Shown here: positions 33,566-43,990 of the stretch, one piece after another | How positions within the stretch are numbered: the stretch's first letter is position 1 | Layout: each line of letters opens with the position of its first letter | Assembly: GCA_964461135.1 (NCBI GenBank) | Contig: CAYWTB010000033.1 | Location: 1 to 44,324 of the forward strand | Length of the DNA stretch: 44,324 nt | Direction of reading: 5' to 3' | Origin: RQOF01 sp964461135 | Lineage (GTDB): Bacteria; Calditrichota; Calditrichia; RBG-13-44-9 | Notes under the pieces: generated by a model | Told to the model about the DNA's origin: nothing | What the model saw: the letters and a program-made list of their open reading frames with translations, nothing else | The model's database searches: none | Translations under genes and position numbers: made by a program

Positions 33566-35298
33566 ATGTATATCCGGAAAATCACTCGTCAGAAGGATGG
33601 GAAAGTTCACGGGTACTGGGCTTTAGTCGAATCGCGGCGAACGGCTCGAGGTCCTCGTCAGCATATCGTTGCCTACCTGGGGGAATTAGATGCGGGGGGA
33701 CGATTGGGCGTACAGAGGGCCATCGAGGGTCGAGACGATGACTCGATTGATCTTTTCGAAGAGAGGGAGCCGGAATGGGTCGAGGTTAATATTCACGGAA
33801 TTCGCACCGAGCAGGTGAGAGAGTTTGGGGACATTTGGCTGGCCTTAGAGTTGATCCGGCGGTTGGATTTGGATGATTTTTTCCATCAGATTCTTCCGGT
33901 GAAGCGGGAGGAGGTCAGTTGGGCCGATTTAGTCTGTGTCTTACTCATCGCTCGTTTTTGTCATCCGAGCAGCGAGCTGTATATCGCCGAGCATTACTAT
34001 GGGCATAGTGCCTTGGCCTACCTGCTGGGGATACCGGATGAGAAGATTTATGTGAACCGGCTTTACCGGGCTCTGGATAAGCTTTTACCTCACAAGGAGC
34101 GGCTGGAATCCCATTTAAAGACCCGGTATGGTGATTTATTCAAGATCGACTATGATTTACTCTTATACGATATCACCTCGACGTATTTTGAAGGAGAGGC
34201 CCTGGGTAATGCGCAGGCCAGGCGGGGATATTCGCGCGGGATCAACGCCCGGATTGTAAGCAGGTGTGCATTGCCCTGGTGGTCACTCGTCAAGGGATTC
34301 CGTTAGGGTATGAAACCTTTGATGGAAATCGTCGGGATGTCACGCTGGTCAAAGAAATCGTGAGCCAGATGGAGCATCGCTATGGGGTGGCAGATCGAAT
34401 TTGGGTGATGGATCGGGGGATGATCAGTGAGGAGAACCTGACCTTTTTAAAGGAGGGCCATCGGCGCTACATCATAGGCACACCCAAGAGTGAGTTAAAG
34501 AAATTTGAACGAGAGGTGCTATCCGGGGACTGGCAGGCGATCCGGGAGGATCTGGAGGTTCAATACTGTTCTTGTCCCAGTGCAGAGGAAGAAGTCTTTA
34601 TCTTATGCCGGAGTATGGCCCGAAAGGAAAAAGAGGGAGCCATCATCACCCGATACATTACCCGGATTGAAGTGGGTCTTGAGCAGTTGAACAGCCTGTG
34701 CCAGCAAGGCCGTCTGAAAAAGCCCAGTGTAGTGGAACGCCGGATCGGAAAACTGCTGCAACGAAATACACGTGCCGCCGGGTTATATGATATTCACGTC
34801 CTGGCCAATGATCACAGTCCTTTGGTGATTCAGTATCGGCGGCGCCCGGAACGGATGGAATGGAATCGGCTGACCCAGGGATGTTATTTATTGCGCTCCA
34901 ATATTCTGGAGTGGAAGGCCGAAGAGCTCTGGACGGCTTATATTCAACTGACCGATGCGGAGGCCGCCTTCCGGATTCACAAAAGTGATCTGGCACTCCG
35001 GCCGATCTGGCATCAAAAGGAGAAACGGGTACGGGCCCATATTCTGGTTTGTTTCCTGGCCTATGTGTTGTGGAAGTCTCTGGCGCAAATGTGTAAGAGA
35101 GGTGGATTAGGGGATGAACCGCGAAAAGTTCTGGAGGAGTTCAGAGCCATAAAATTAACTGATGTGATTCTGCCCACCCGAAAAGGTATAGAAATCACCC
35201 TACAATGCGTCACCAATCCGGATACTCATCAACGGATCTTATTACAACACCTGGGACTTCATATGCCCAAACGATTAACGAAAAATTACAAAATGTAG
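33566..35298 (+). pseudogene. IS1634-type DDE transposase, frameshifted
   Basis: The two frames together give a complete IS4-superfamily transposase of about 577 residues. Frame 1 (from the ATG at 33566) contains the N-terminal domain and the first catalytic Asp region (YDITSTYFEGEALG). Frame 2 takes over around 34232-34243 with DQRPDCKQVCIALVVTRQGI, GYETFDGNRRDVT, the second Asp (WVMDRGMIS) and the Y-x2-R/E-x6-K signature (TDAEAAFRIHKSDLALRPI) plus RVRAHILVCFLAYVL. Frame 1 wrongly reads on to 34306. The shift equals one missing or two extra bases, and no slippery run is present, so a programmed shift is unlikely. The element is probably inactive on its own. Confidence 0.87.
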
Positions 35299-35348
35299 TG
35301 AAGACTTGACTATATTTTTATTGTAAATATTGAACTTAACTCGTCCAA

Positions 35349-35368
35349 GTGTCGAAGTTGGGTTAATA
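35349..35368 (-). repeat. Right terminal inverted repeat of the IS
   Basis: GTGTCGAAGTTGGGTTAATA; reverse complement of the left end with one mismatch. The last base of the element is taken as 35368. Confidence 0.9.
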
Positions 35369-35435
35369 CTTCAGTGGATTTCAACTCGTAGGAGGATGCT
35401 TCCATCAGCCGGACGGATTCAAAATCGGATTTGAT

Positions 35436-35468
35436 AAAAAACCCCCTCGGTGAAAAGGGTGAGGAGGC
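35436..35468 (-). terminator. Rho-independent terminator of the metalloprotease gene
   Basis: On the minus strand a GC-rich stem (CCTCCTC ... GAGGGGG, one mismatch) with a loop is followed by TTTTTT. It lies about 30 bases after the metalloprotease stop. Confidence 0.78.
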
Positions 35469-35494
35469 TTAAAGATATGAGATGATTCAATGAC

Positions 35495-38185
35495 CTACAG
35501 AGATTTCTGAATCTGCGCCTTCAGTGCGGCTTCAATTTTTGCCCGGGTTTCTTCCAGGTGGGCCCTGGTATATACATCATTATTGCCGCCGGCCAGTCGT
35601 TTATCGATAAGATTTTGAAGTTCGGTCAGGTCGGCACGGGCCAGAGTGATGGCATCATGGGGCAAACTGCCCCGTTCATAGACAAGGATGCGGGTGAGAA
35701 TGTACAGGTGCATGCGCTGCAGTTCCCGTCTGAAACTGTTGATGTTTTGACCATTTCCCAGTTCTGACCAGATGGCCTGACGGACATTCTGGAACACCTC
35801 TGCCATGGTAAACGGTTTCTCTCCCCTGGAAAAACGGATTTCATTATCCTGCAGGCGCTGGAGGACCAGCGGATCATACAGACGGAAAAGAGCAGATGCT
35901 TGCACCAGTTGAATGATTCCATGGATGGGATAATCCACACGCAACCGCCGCCACGGCGTACTTTCGAAATCCCAGTAGGTTTGGGGAGCCAGTTTGTTCA
36001 GCAGATCGGGAGAAAACTGAAAGGCATCGGGAGAGAATAACCGGGTTGTCAGCATACTCAATGCCTGCCGCTGTTTTTCGGCCGGAACTACCTGGAAAGG
36101 AAGCCGTCCGTTGGGATCGCCGATGTGATCACGACGGAAGTAGATGCCACCGATAAATTTAGGAACATTAGCGGCTGCAATGGCATATTCAGTAATGCCC
36201 TGTCCGAAAACCAGCCGGAATTTCTGATACCGTTCCCCGTTCTTCTCAAATTTTTCAGGGATATTTTTCCACAATTCCTGGGCCATGTCCAGCCGCTGAT
36301 TATAATACAGGACCGGGTCACTTCCCAGATCATACAGACTGCAGGTGGGATCGATCCCGCGGGTGGAAAGTCCGTAAGCATCTTCGTCCGTGCCGTATTG
36401 AAGAAGCGGTTCAGCTACCCGTTCGGCAATCTTTTCCAGCATCTCTTTCTCGCTTATCCGGGAATCGGGATCCAGGGGTTGATATGCATATTCAATGGCC
36501 CAGTAATCATACGGGCCCAGTGTGGATTGGAAATATCTGCCCTGCTTTTTTCCGCTGGGAGCCAGGTTTACCGGATTATAATCCATTACTGAGGCAGAAA
36601 CACCGACCTCGGCCGTATATGCCGGATCTGATAATTTATCATTGGCGATATTGGCACTGGCTTTGAAATTATGGCGTAATCCCAGAGTGTGCCCCACCTC
36701 GTGCACGATAAGATCGACGATGGCTTCCTGGATAAATTTTTTCAGATCTTCCGGGTTATCGCTCACCATATTTCTGGACAGCAGAATATTCCACCCGAAT
36801 GCCATCTGGTGGGCCATGCCACCGGCGTAATTGCAGGCGAAAGGGATGCGGCCGGGAGACAGACCTTCCGGTGGATCCATCAGAGGCCACAGGCTTTTGG
36901 TTTCCATATCTTTCCAGGAAGCGGTGGTCACAAATTCTCCGAATTCCCTGTAATAGTAACGGATATAATCTGCACTCACCCGTATATCGGCATCATAGAT
37001 TTCGCCGGTAAAGGGATTTACCCGGGAGGGTCCCACGGCATAGAAACCTTCCGGTTGCACAATCCAGCGGATGGTACTGTAGCGCACGTCTGCGGGATCC
37101 CAGTCGGCATCATCCGGCATCTGGCGCACTTCCATTGCATCCTGAATACCTATTTTTTCGAATGCTTTATTCCAGAGAAGAATACCCTGACGAACCGCGT
37201 CACGGAATTCAACCGGGACAGTATTTTCTATCCAGAAAACAATCGGCCTGGTTGGTTTAGACAGCTTGAATTTAGGTTCGGATTTTTGCAGGTTCCAGCG
37301 GGCGATATAATATTTGTAGGGGGTATCTTCCAGCTGGGAAGTATAATCCTGGAAAAGAGTGAAGAAATGACCGACCCGGTCATCGGCGATGCGCGGTTTA
37401 TAATCTGACTCGGGTAATGCAGACATGCTGTAATGATAACGATGAAACATGCTTCTGGAGTCGGTTAAGGAGAAAAGCGGCTGAGGTTTACTGGATTTAA
37501 AATGAAGGGTTACTTCCACCTCGGTGTTCAACGGAAAGGATTTCAACTGCGAAAAATAGCTGTTTTCCTTATCGAAAGTGTAAGGTATTTTCAATTCCTG
37601 GGTAATGTAGCCTACCATGGTATAATCGGTAATGAATATTTCCGAGGCATCTACCAGAATGCTGCCGATGTCCGGATGGGGCTGACTGATGATTTTGCTG
37701 TTTGCCCAGATGGAATTGGGAATATCATTTTCTACAGCTTTCTGGATGGCGGTTCCCTGGCTGGCGCGAAAGTTAATATTTTTCTTAATGAACTGAACAT
37801 TTTTGCCCACCATTTTAATAAAAAATGGAAATTCATCCAGCATGGCACCACTGTCAAAAATTGAGCCGTCACCGGACTGCCGGGTGACATTGCACAGGTA
37901 AACCGGACCGAACTGATCCTGCCGGATTTCAAGGTAGACTTTCCCTTCTTTCTCGTTACTGTAAATTGTGAAAAGGCCTTCAATTTTGATAAAATTTTCT
38001 ATGACTTCTTCAAATTTCGGCTCTTTCTGTTTTTTCTTTTTCGAAGATTCTTCATCCTTTGTTTCGGATTTGGTGGTGTCCTTGGATGCCTCCTCCGTCT
38101 CCACTTTTGCCTGGCTAAAACCGGCCTGCATACCTAAATTAAGGCAGACAAAAATGAGCATTACAAAAAAAGAATGGTATTTCAT
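35495..38185 (-). CDS. Exported zinc-dependent metalloprotease (DUF5117/DUF4953 type)
   Basis: An 896-residue secreted protein with a signal peptide (MKYHSFFVMLIFVCLNLGMQ, cleavage near SQA) and a Lys/Glu/Ser-rich linker (about 27-55). A DUF5117-like beta domain follows (VIENFIKIEGLFTIYSNEKE, then GPVYLCNVTRQSGDG), and then a zincin catalytic domain. The metal site HEVGHTLGLRH lies at residues 495-505 with His495, Glu496, His499 and His505, the extended HExxHxxGxxH form of metzincins. The segment SVMDYNPVNLAPSGKKQG further on acts as the Met-turn. A C-terminal DUF5118/DUF4953 region follows. GGAGG is just before the ATG at 38185. Function beyond extracellular or periplasmic proteolysis is unknown. 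Such proteins are common in FCB bacteria. A terminator follows. Confidence 0.9.
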   Translation of the reverse strand: MKYHSFFVMLIFVCLNLGMQAGFSQAKVETEEASKDTTKSETKDEESSKKKKQKEPKFEEVIENFIKIEGLFTIYSNEKEGKVYLEIRQDQFGPVYLCNVTRQSGDGSIFDSGAMLDEFPFFIKMVGKNVQFIKKNINFRASQGTAIQKAVENDIPNSIWANSKIISQPHPDIGSILVDASEIFITDYTMVGYITQELKIPYTFDKENSYFSQLKSFPLNTEVEVTLHFKSSKPQPLFSLTDSRSMFHRYHYSMSALPESDYKPRIADDRVGHFFTLFQDYTSQLEDTPYKYYIARWNLQKSEPKFKLSKPTRPIVFWIENTVPVEFRDAVRQGILLWNKAFEKIGIQDAMEVRQMPDDADWDPADVRYSTIRWIVQPEGFYAVGPSRVNPFTGEIYDADIRVSADYIRYYYREFGEFVTTASWKDMETKSLWPLMDPPEGLSPGRIPFACNYAGGMAHQMAFGWNILLSRNMVSDNPEDLKKFIQEAIVDLIVHEVGHTLGLRHNFKASANIANDKLSDPAYTAEVGVSASVMDYNPVNLAPSGKKQGRYFQSTLGPYDYWAIEYAYQPLDPDSRISEKEMLEKIAERVAEPLLQYGTDEDAYGLSTRGIDPTCSLYDLGSDPVLYYNQRLDMAQELWKNIPEKFEKNGERYQKFRLVFGQGITEYAIAAANVPKFIGGIYFRRDHIGDPNGRLPFQVVPAEKQRQALSMLTTRLFSPDAFQFSPDLLNKLAPQTYWDFESTPWRRLRVDYPIHGIIQLVQASALFRLYDPLVLQRLQDNEIRFSRGEKPFTMAEVFQNVRQAIWSELGNGQNINSFRRELQRMHLYILTRILVYERGSLPHDAITLARADLTELQNLIDKRLAGGNNDVYTRAHLEETRAKIEAALKAQIQKSL

Positions 38186-38438
38186 TTATATCCTCCGGCT
38201 TATAAGATCGGTTGTTCTCTTGAAGAAAATGGTTAAAATCATTATGTTTCAGGCAGTACGTAACTGTACCCGGGGAAGTTACCTATGGACTGAAATAAAT
38301 CGTATCAAAAAATTAAATATTGTTCATCCGTGGTCTTATCCATTATTTTTCATGGAAATGTATAAAAGATTTTTTAAATTTACCTGAAAAAGTTATAAAT
38401 TTCCCCAAATTTTCTGTGGACAGAAAAAGGATACCTTT
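38186..38438. other. Divergent intergenic region (metalloprotease / acyl-CoA synthetase)
   Basis: About 250 bp carrying promoters for two divergent genes. It is AT-rich with the short imperfect palindrome CAGTACGTAACTG near 38253. Nothing else is recognisable. Confidence 0.4.
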
Positions 38439-40094
38439 ATGGAAACTCCCCTGGAAAGATTAACCATTGATATTTTTTCCGAACAAATTTACCACAAGTA
38501 TGCGGCTAAACCGGCACTGGCACTTGTGGATAAACCGCCTATTTCCTACATGGAATTAAGCCAAAAAGTTCATGATATCAAGAACATGCTGTGGCAGAAT
38601 GGCATTGAAAAAGGTCAGAAACTCCTGCTGCTGGGGGACAACTCTCCCCACTGGTGTGTGGCATTTCTTGCCATAACCGTAAGCGGCGCGGTGGTGGTAC
38701 CGGTATTGAGCGAATTCCCCGAAAGTGATATCAATCATATCATCAATCATTCCGAAGCCATTGCTATATTTATTGATGATAAATTTTTTAATACCATGGA
38801 TTTACAGGCCATAGAAAATTTGAAATTTGTTGTTTCACTGGATACCCTGCAAATAATGGAAGGTACCGTTTCCTCCGGTTCGAAAAAATCTTCCCGAAAA
38901 TCCGGAAAGGTGGATATCCGGGAAGATGATCTGGCTGAAATCCTTTACACTTCCGGGACCACCGGTCATTCAAAAGGTGTTATGCTGACGCATAAGAATA
39001 TAGTTTCAAATGCCCTGGGTGGTCCAACTGCCATCGGGGGCATTGCTCAAGACAGCATTATTTTATGTCTCCTGCCGCTGGCTCATGCCTACGGTTCCAC
39101 CACCAGTTTTCTGGGAGGTATATCCGAAGGAGCCCTCATCTATTTTATTGACCGCAAACCTTCTCCTAAAATTTTAATGGACGCTCTTAAGAAAGTACGG
39201 CCGCACATAGTAACCGGAGTCCCCCTGATTTTTGAAAAGATCTTTCATAAAAGAGTTCTGCCGGAATTAACCCAGCGAAAAGCTCTGCGTTTTATCTCCC
39301 GCTTCAAAATGGGCCGGAAATTTCTCTACCGCAAAATCGGCCAGCGCATAATGGAATCCCTTGGGGGCAGATTATTCAGTTTTGTTATAGGCGGGGCAAG
39401 CCTGAACCAGGAAGTGGAGATCTTCCTGCGGGAAGGCAATATTCCCTATGCCATTGGCTATGGTTTAAGTGAATGTTCACCGCTGGTATGTGGTGACTAT
39501 TATAAGAGCCTGAAAGTCGGATCAGTGGGACGGCCTGCCGCCGGGGTACAGGTTAAAATTGACCGGCCGGATGGTGCTTCCGGAGTGGGCGAGATTCTGG
39601 TGAAAGGTCCGAATGTAATGCTGGAATATTATAAGAATAAGCAGGAGACCGAAAAAGTCTTCACAAAGGACGGCTGGCTGAAAACAGGAGATCTCGGTTA
39701 TCTGGACAGAGAAGGCCATCTTTTTATCAAAGGCCGGATCAAGAATGTGTATGTGGGGCCGTCTGGTGAAAATATTTATCCGGAGATTGTGGAAGATCGC
39801 CTGCGCGAATCCATGTTTGTGGAAGAATCGCTGGTCTATTTTGAGCAAGATCGCCTGATCGCCCGGGTGTACCTGGATTATGATTATGTTCAGAGCATGC
39901 TGAATGCTCAGAAACACACCATACAGCCACAGGAAATTGAGCAGATTCTGGAAAATGTGCGTCAGGTAACCAATGCCAAGCTTTCGGCATTTTCGCAAAT
40001 CAGAAAAATGTTTGAACAACCGGAGCCTTTTGTTAAAACTCCGACAAATAAAATCAAACGTCTGTTATATGTCCCGGATTATTCGAAGAGTTGA
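38439..40094 (+). CDS. AMP-dependent synthetase (long-chain acyl-CoA synthetase-like)
   Basis: A 551-residue member of the adenylate-forming superfamily that activates a carboxylic acid with ATP and transfers it to CoA. Motifs: P-loop YTSGTTGHSKGVMLTH from residue 170, the LLPLAHAYGST segment, VIGGASLNQEVEIF and the adenine-binding GYGLSECSPLV. Hinge DLGYLDREGHLFIKGRIKN and the C-terminal Lys region (TPTNKIKRLL) complete it. The length fits FadD-type enzymes, with no transmembrane segment and no added domains. AAAGGA lies upstream of the ATG. Chain-length preference cannot be read. The next gene, cstA, follows about 75 bp later. Confidence 0.9.
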   Translation: METPLERLTIDIFSEQIYHKYAAKPALALVDKPPISYMELSQKVHDIKNMLWQNGIEKGQKLLLLGDNSPHWCVAFLAITVSGAVVVPVLSEFPESDINHIINHSEAIAIFIDDKFFNTMDLQAIENLKFVVSLDTLQIMEGTVSSGSKKSSRKSGKVDIREDDLAEILYTSGTTGHSKGVMLTHKNIVSNALGGPTAIGGIAQDSIILCLLPLAHAYGSTTSFLGGISEGALIYFIDRKPSPKILMDALKKVRPHIVTGVPLIFEKIFHKRVLPELTQRKALRFISRFKMGRKFLYRKIGQRIMESLGGRLFSFVIGGASLNQEVEIFLREGNIPYAIGYGLSECSPLVCGDYYKSLKVGSVGRPAAGVQVKIDRPDGASGVGEILVKGPNVMLEYYKNKQETEKVFTKDGWLKTGDLGYLDREGHLFIKGRIKNVYVGPSGENIYPEIVEDRLRESMFVEESLVYFEQDRLIARVYLDYDYVQSMLNAQKHTIQPQEIEQILENVRQVTNAKLSAFSQIRKMFEQPEPFVKTPTNKIKRLLYVPDYSKS

Positions 40095-40170
40095 AACCAG
40101 TTTCTGTTTTATGTTTATTAGACTCGGATAGTTCAGATTTTCACCGAGGGATGTTTTGGAGAATTTTACC

Positions 40171-41922
40171 ATGAATGCAACTATTCCAGCAGCCCTGGCA
40201 CTGCTTGCTTACATCCTGGGATACAGATTTTACGCAAAATTTCTGTCAAATAAACTGTTCCAGCTACGCCATAATGTACCCACACCCGCACATACTTTGA
40301 AGGATGGCGTAGACTATGTGCCTACCCGTAAAATGGTTCTGTTCGGACATCATTATGCATCCATTGCCGGGCTGGCGCCCATGCTGGGTCCGGCAGTGGC
40401 AGTGATATGGGGTTGGTTTCCTGCCATGATGTGGGTGGTACTGGGAGCAATATTTGTGGGATGTGTTCATGATTTCGGGGCTATGGTGGTCAGCGTGCGC
40501 GCCAGGGGAATGAGCATTGGAAAGGTAGCTGAGGGCATCATCGGAAAAAGAGCAAAAACTCTCTTTCATTTTGTTATATTTTTCCTGGTGGCCCTGGCCA
40601 TGGGCGTTTTCGTTTATGTCATTGCCTTTCTGTTTTCACCTGCCGCTACTCCCCAGCAGGCAAACATCCATTTCCCGCAGGCGGTTATTCCCTCCTTCGG
40701 ACTCATGATAATTGCCGCATTTATCGGGTGGATGGGATACCGCAGGGATATTTCCTGGAAACTGTTAACACCCATTGGCTTCGGATTACTGATGGTACTG
40801 GTTTTTCTGGCCAAAGATGAGAAGATACTTACCGCCACCGGCCTGAATAATCCATCGGTTGCTCCCGGGGTTGACGGATGGAGCACCATTCTGCTCGTTT
40901 ATGCCTTCATGGCCTCCGTGCTGCCCGTATGGAGCCTGCTGCAGCCGCGGGATTTTCTCAACAGCCTGCTGCTGTATCTGGGACTTGGAGGTCTCTATAT
41001 CGGATTCTTTTTTCTGCAGCCTCAATTTGTGGCTCCGGCCGTCCGGTTGCATCCCCCCGGCGCACCCGGGCTGTTTCCCTTTGTATTTATCATCATCGCC
41101 TGCGGAGCTGCCAGCGGCTTTCACAGTCTGGTGGCCAGCGGAACAACGGCTAAGCAGCTGAACAGGGAAACCGATGCCCGCTTCATTGGTTATGGCGGAA
41201 TGGTGGGTGAATCCATGCTTGCCCTCATCGCTGTTCTGGCCACCACCGCCGGTATTATCTCCAGCGAGGCATGGGAACAGCAATATGCCACCTGGGCCAC
41301 TGTACAGGGATTAGGCGCGCAGGTGGGTGTTTTTATTCAGGGGTGTAGTACGTTTCTGAATGCTCTGGGCATAGACCGTTATACCGGATCTTCCTTCATC
41401 AGCCTTATCGTGGTCAGTTATGCGCTCACCTCCCTGGACAGTGCCACGCGGTTGCTGCGCTACAATATTGAAGAAATATCCGACACCTTCGGAATATCCC
41501 TTTTTAAAAACAGGTTTCTCTCCAGCCTGGCGGCCGTCTTCGCCATCGGCTTTTTTGCCTTCTATGAAATTGATGGCCGCCCGGCCGGTCTTGCCTTGTG
41601 GCAGCTGTTCGGAACCACCAATCAGTTGCTCGCGGGGCTGGCACTGCTGGCGGTAACCCTCTACCTTTTGCAGCGTGGTAAATCCTGGTATTATACCGGC
41701 CTACCCATGATATTCATGCTTATATCCACACTTCGTGCCATGTTTACCAACCTGGTAGAATTTTTTCATAAGGCGGAGTGGCCATTGTTTCTGGTTGGAT
41801 TTGTGCTGCTGGTGCTGGCCGTCTGGCTGATACTGGAGGCCATTCTGGCAGTGGGGCACTTTATGAAGAAAAAGCAGATAATTCAGTCGCTGGACGTTTT
41901 TGGCGAACAAACGGTCGAATAA
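40171..41922 (+). CDS. cstA: CstA-family carbon-starvation transporter
   Basis: A 583-residue protein with about 15 hydrophobic segments. Family landmarks: an N-terminal helix then YRFYAKFLSNKLFQL, HHYASIAGLAPMLGPAVAVIWGW (CstA signature), GCVHDFGAMVVSVRARGMSIG, and ACGAASGFHSLVASGTTAKQL. CstA proteins import peptides or pyruvate when carbon is scarce. The start is the ATG at 40171 with TTGGAG eight bases upstream; a TTG at 40156 in frame is less likely. Some CstA partners such as the small YbdD protein are absent. No regulatory site was recognised upstream. Confidence 0.92.
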   Translation: MNATIPAALALLAYILGYRFYAKFLSNKLFQLRHNVPTPAHTLKDGVDYVPTRKMVLFGHHYASIAGLAPMLGPAVAVIWGWFPAMMWVVLGAIFVGCVHDFGAMVVSVRARGMSIGKVAEGIIGKRAKTLFHFVIFFLVALAMGVFVYVIAFLFSPAATPQQANIHFPQAVIPSFGLMIIAAFIGWMGYRRDISWKLLTPIGFGLLMVLVFLAKDEKILTATGLNNPSVAPGVDGWSTILLVYAFMASVLPVWSLLQPRDFLNSLLLYLGLGGLYIGFFFLQPQFVAPAVRLHPPGAPGLFPFVFIIIACGAASGFHSLVASGTTAKQLNRETDARFIGYGGMVGESMLALIAVLATTAGIISSEAWEQQYATWATVQGLGAQVGVFIQGCSTFLNALGIDRYTGSSFISLIVVSYALTSLDSATRLLRYNIEEISDTFGISLFKNRFLSSLAAVFAIGFFAFYEIDGRPAGLALWQLFGTTNQLLAGLALLAVTLYLLQRGKSWYYTGLPMIFMLISTLRAMFTNLVEFFHKAEWPLFLVGFVLLVLAVWLILEAILAVGHFMKKKQIIQSLDVFGEQTVE

Positions 41923-41999
41923 ATCTTTAACATGTATGATATTTTACTAAAACATCATATACTACTAAAAGTCGGATAAACCAGAAGGGAGACGTCCCT

Positions 42000-42890
42000 A
42001 TGCTGAAAGTGGGCGTTTTTGTTAACCCTTATAAAAAAGCCCTGCAGGATATGTTCCCGGAAATCCTGATATCCATGAAAAATGCCGGCCTGGAGCTATT
42101 ATGTCCGCAGGGAATTTGGGACGAAGAGGTTAATAAGTCGCACGGATGCCATCTGTTACCGGCAGAAGAAATTCCAGCCAATTGTGATATGATTTTCTGT
42201 TTCGGCGGGGACGGAACCGTTTTGCGCACCGTCCAGCTGGTCCGTCACCATCAGACTCCAATTCTAGCCATAAATGTGGGCGGATTGGGATTTATGACCG
42301 AGGTTCTGGTGGAAGATTTTGATGATGCCCTGAAATCTATTATGGATAGTGATTATCGGATCGAAAACCGGCTGTTGCTGGAGGGGGATATTGAAAATGA
42401 TAAAAATCCCCTATACGTTCTTAATGAATTTACCATTGAGAAGGGACGTTCCACCCGGGTTATTGAAGTACTGGTGGATATTGACGGGCAATTTTTTAAT
42501 GTGTACGTGGCTGACGGCCTGATTATATCCACACCTACCGGCTCAACCGGCTATTCCTTGTCTTCCGGCGGGCCTATAGTTGTCCCTACTAATGACTGTA
42601 TTATCCTCAATCCCATTTGCCCCCATTCACTCACCAACCGGCCGGTCATTATTTCACCGGATTCAAAAATAAAAATCCAGATATTTACTGATTATCCGCA
42701 GGTGGTAATTTCTGCCGACAATCAGGACATCCGGGAAATTCCTAGCCGTACCGTGATGCATATCAGGAGAGCTCCTTTTAATGCCAGGCTAATAAAATAC
42801 ACCGACAGCGATTATTTTTCGCTGCTCCGAAATAAGCTGGCCTGGGGTGAGGATTTCCGGGATAAACTGCGATGGTCGTTTAACAGATGA
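42000..42890 (+). CDS. nadK: NAD kinase
   Basis: A 296-residue ATP-NAD kinase that makes NADP+. It has the GGDGT motif at residues 69-73 with the catalytic Asp71, the NVGGLGFMTE loop, the Asn-Glu motif in YVLNEFTIEKG, and the glycine-rich GLIISTPTGSTGYSLSSGGPI, plus the C-terminal beta-rich NADK domain. Length is usual for bacterial enzymes (about 290). It is followed by a glycosyltransferase gene that overlaps its stop by ATGA, hence translational coupling. Confidence 0.95.
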   Translation: MLKVGVFVNPYKKALQDMFPEILISMKNAGLELLCPQGIWDEEVNKSHGCHLLPAEEIPANCDMIFCFGGDGTVLRTVQLVRHHQTPILAINVGGLGFMTEVLVEDFDDALKSIMDSDYRIENRLLLEGDIENDKNPLYVLNEFTIEKGRSTRVIEVLVDIDGQFFNVYVADGLIISTPTGSTGYSLSSGGPIVVPTNDCIILNPICPHSLTNRPVIISPDSKIKIQIFTDYPQVVISADNQDIREIPSRTVMHIRRAPFNARLIKYTDSDYFSLLRNKLAWGEDFRDKLRWSFNR

Positions 42891-43990
42891 ATCAAAATGA
42901 GATCGTGATTGTTCTGGGTTTTATTTTCTCTGGTGTTTATTTGTATTTTGCAGTCTGGTTGTACCTGGGGCTGAACAAAGCCCTGCTTTCCTCCTCTCAG
43001 AAAATCAACCGTCCCAAACATCTCTCTTTTTCTGTTATCATTGCCGCCCATAATGAGGCCGAAGAGATTGAACAAACCTTGCAGTCTTTGCTGAACCAGG
43101 ATTATCCGGTCGAGCGGTTTGAAATTATTCTAGTGGCCGACAGGTGCACAGACAGGACGGTTGATATTATCCGCAAATTGTCCGGCAAATTTAAGAATCT
43201 TCGCTTTTTTGAAATCAGTGATGTCCCGGAGGGCATGTCTCCGAAAAAATTTGCGTTGCAGGAAGGCATTTCTGTGGCACATTTTCCACGGCTGGTGCTC
43301 ATGGATGCGGATTGTCAGGTGGGTCCGCAATATTTACAGACCTTCAATCGCTACTTCCTGGCCGGTGCTGATGTGCTGATCAACATTCCGAAAATGAAGA
43401 CCGGCAGGTCCTGGCTTTACCACTATTTGCTGCCGGAACGACTTCTTACCTGGAGCATTGCTGCTGCCGGTGCAGGTCATAATAGACCTTTTCTATCTTT
43501 TGGCACCAGCTGGGGATATACCCGAAATGCCTATGACCAGGCGGGCGGATTAAGCCCACTGGCGCATTCCCTTTCCGGGGATGACGATTTGCTGATTTAC
43601 CGCATGGGACAAGCCGGTGCTCTTGCGGTTGTTTGTTTCCAACCGGAAGGCTGGGGTAAAACCAGGGCCCCGGAATCCATAAATGCTTTCGTGGTTCAAC
43701 GTCGCCGGCATCATTCGGCCGGAAAACTTTATTCACCCGGTATCAAAGCCGGTTATTTTATCTATCATGTGGCGAATCTGGTCTTGTGGATTTGTCCTGT
43801 TTTCTATTTCCCGGCCCTGATGTTTTTATTGTTTAAATTTTCCGTGGATGCATTCCTTTTACGGCATACTGCGGTACTTTTCCGTGAAAAACTGCGTTCT
43901 AAAAATTACCTGGTATTTGAAGTCGGTTACCTCATTCATCATCTTCTGGTGGCTCCGCTGGGCTTGCTGGGCACCATGCGCTGGCGTTGA
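42887..43990 (+). CDS. Membrane-bound family 2 glycosyltransferase
   Basis: A 367-residue protein with a first membrane helix (about 4-28), a GT-A domain and two or three C-terminal hydrophobic segments. The catalytic landmarks are SVIIAAHNEAEEIEQTLQSLL, the nucleotide-sugar motif VLMDADCQVGP (DxD-like), the acceptor ED-type region SGDDDLLIYRMG and the QRRRHHSAG motif that resembles QxxRW. These are features of processive or hydrophobic-acceptor GT2 enzymes such as those acting on lipid or polysaccharide carriers. The start overlaps the nadK stop by ATGA. Donor and acceptor are unknown. Confidence 0.86.
   Translation: MNQNEIVIVLGFIFSGVYLYFAVWLYLGLNKALLSSSQKINRPKHLSFSVIIAAHNEAEEIEQTLQSLLNQDYPVERFEIILVADRCTDRTVDIIRKLSGKFKNLRFFEISDVPEGMSPKKFALQEGISVAHFPRLVLMDADCQVGPQYLQTFNRYFLAGADVLINIPKMKTGRSWLYHYLLPERLLTWSIAAAGAGHNRPFLSFGTSWGYTRNAYDQAGGLSPLAHSLSGDDDLLIYRMGQAGALAVVCFQPEGWGKTRAPESINAFVVQRRRHHSAGKLYSPGIKAGYFIYHVANLVLWICPVFYFPALMFLLFKFSVDAFLLRHTAVLFREKLRSKNYLVFEVGYLIHHLLVAPLGLLGTMRWR

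Larger units (their letters stand above)
33410..35368 (+). mobile_element. IS1634-like insertion sequence
   Basis: An element of about 1.96 kb bounded by 20-bp terminal inverted repeats with one mismatch (33410-33429 and 35349-35368). It holds one transposase gene, broken by a frameshift. It sits in an intergenic position and interrupts no recognised gene. I find no clear target-site duplication. If the ends are set at CCCAAC, a 4-bp TTAA flanks both sides, but TTAA is its own complement and cannot be distinguished from longer inverted ends. The interior left and right also share the direct repeat TGTAGTGAAGAC (33511 and 35294). Confidence 0.85.
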
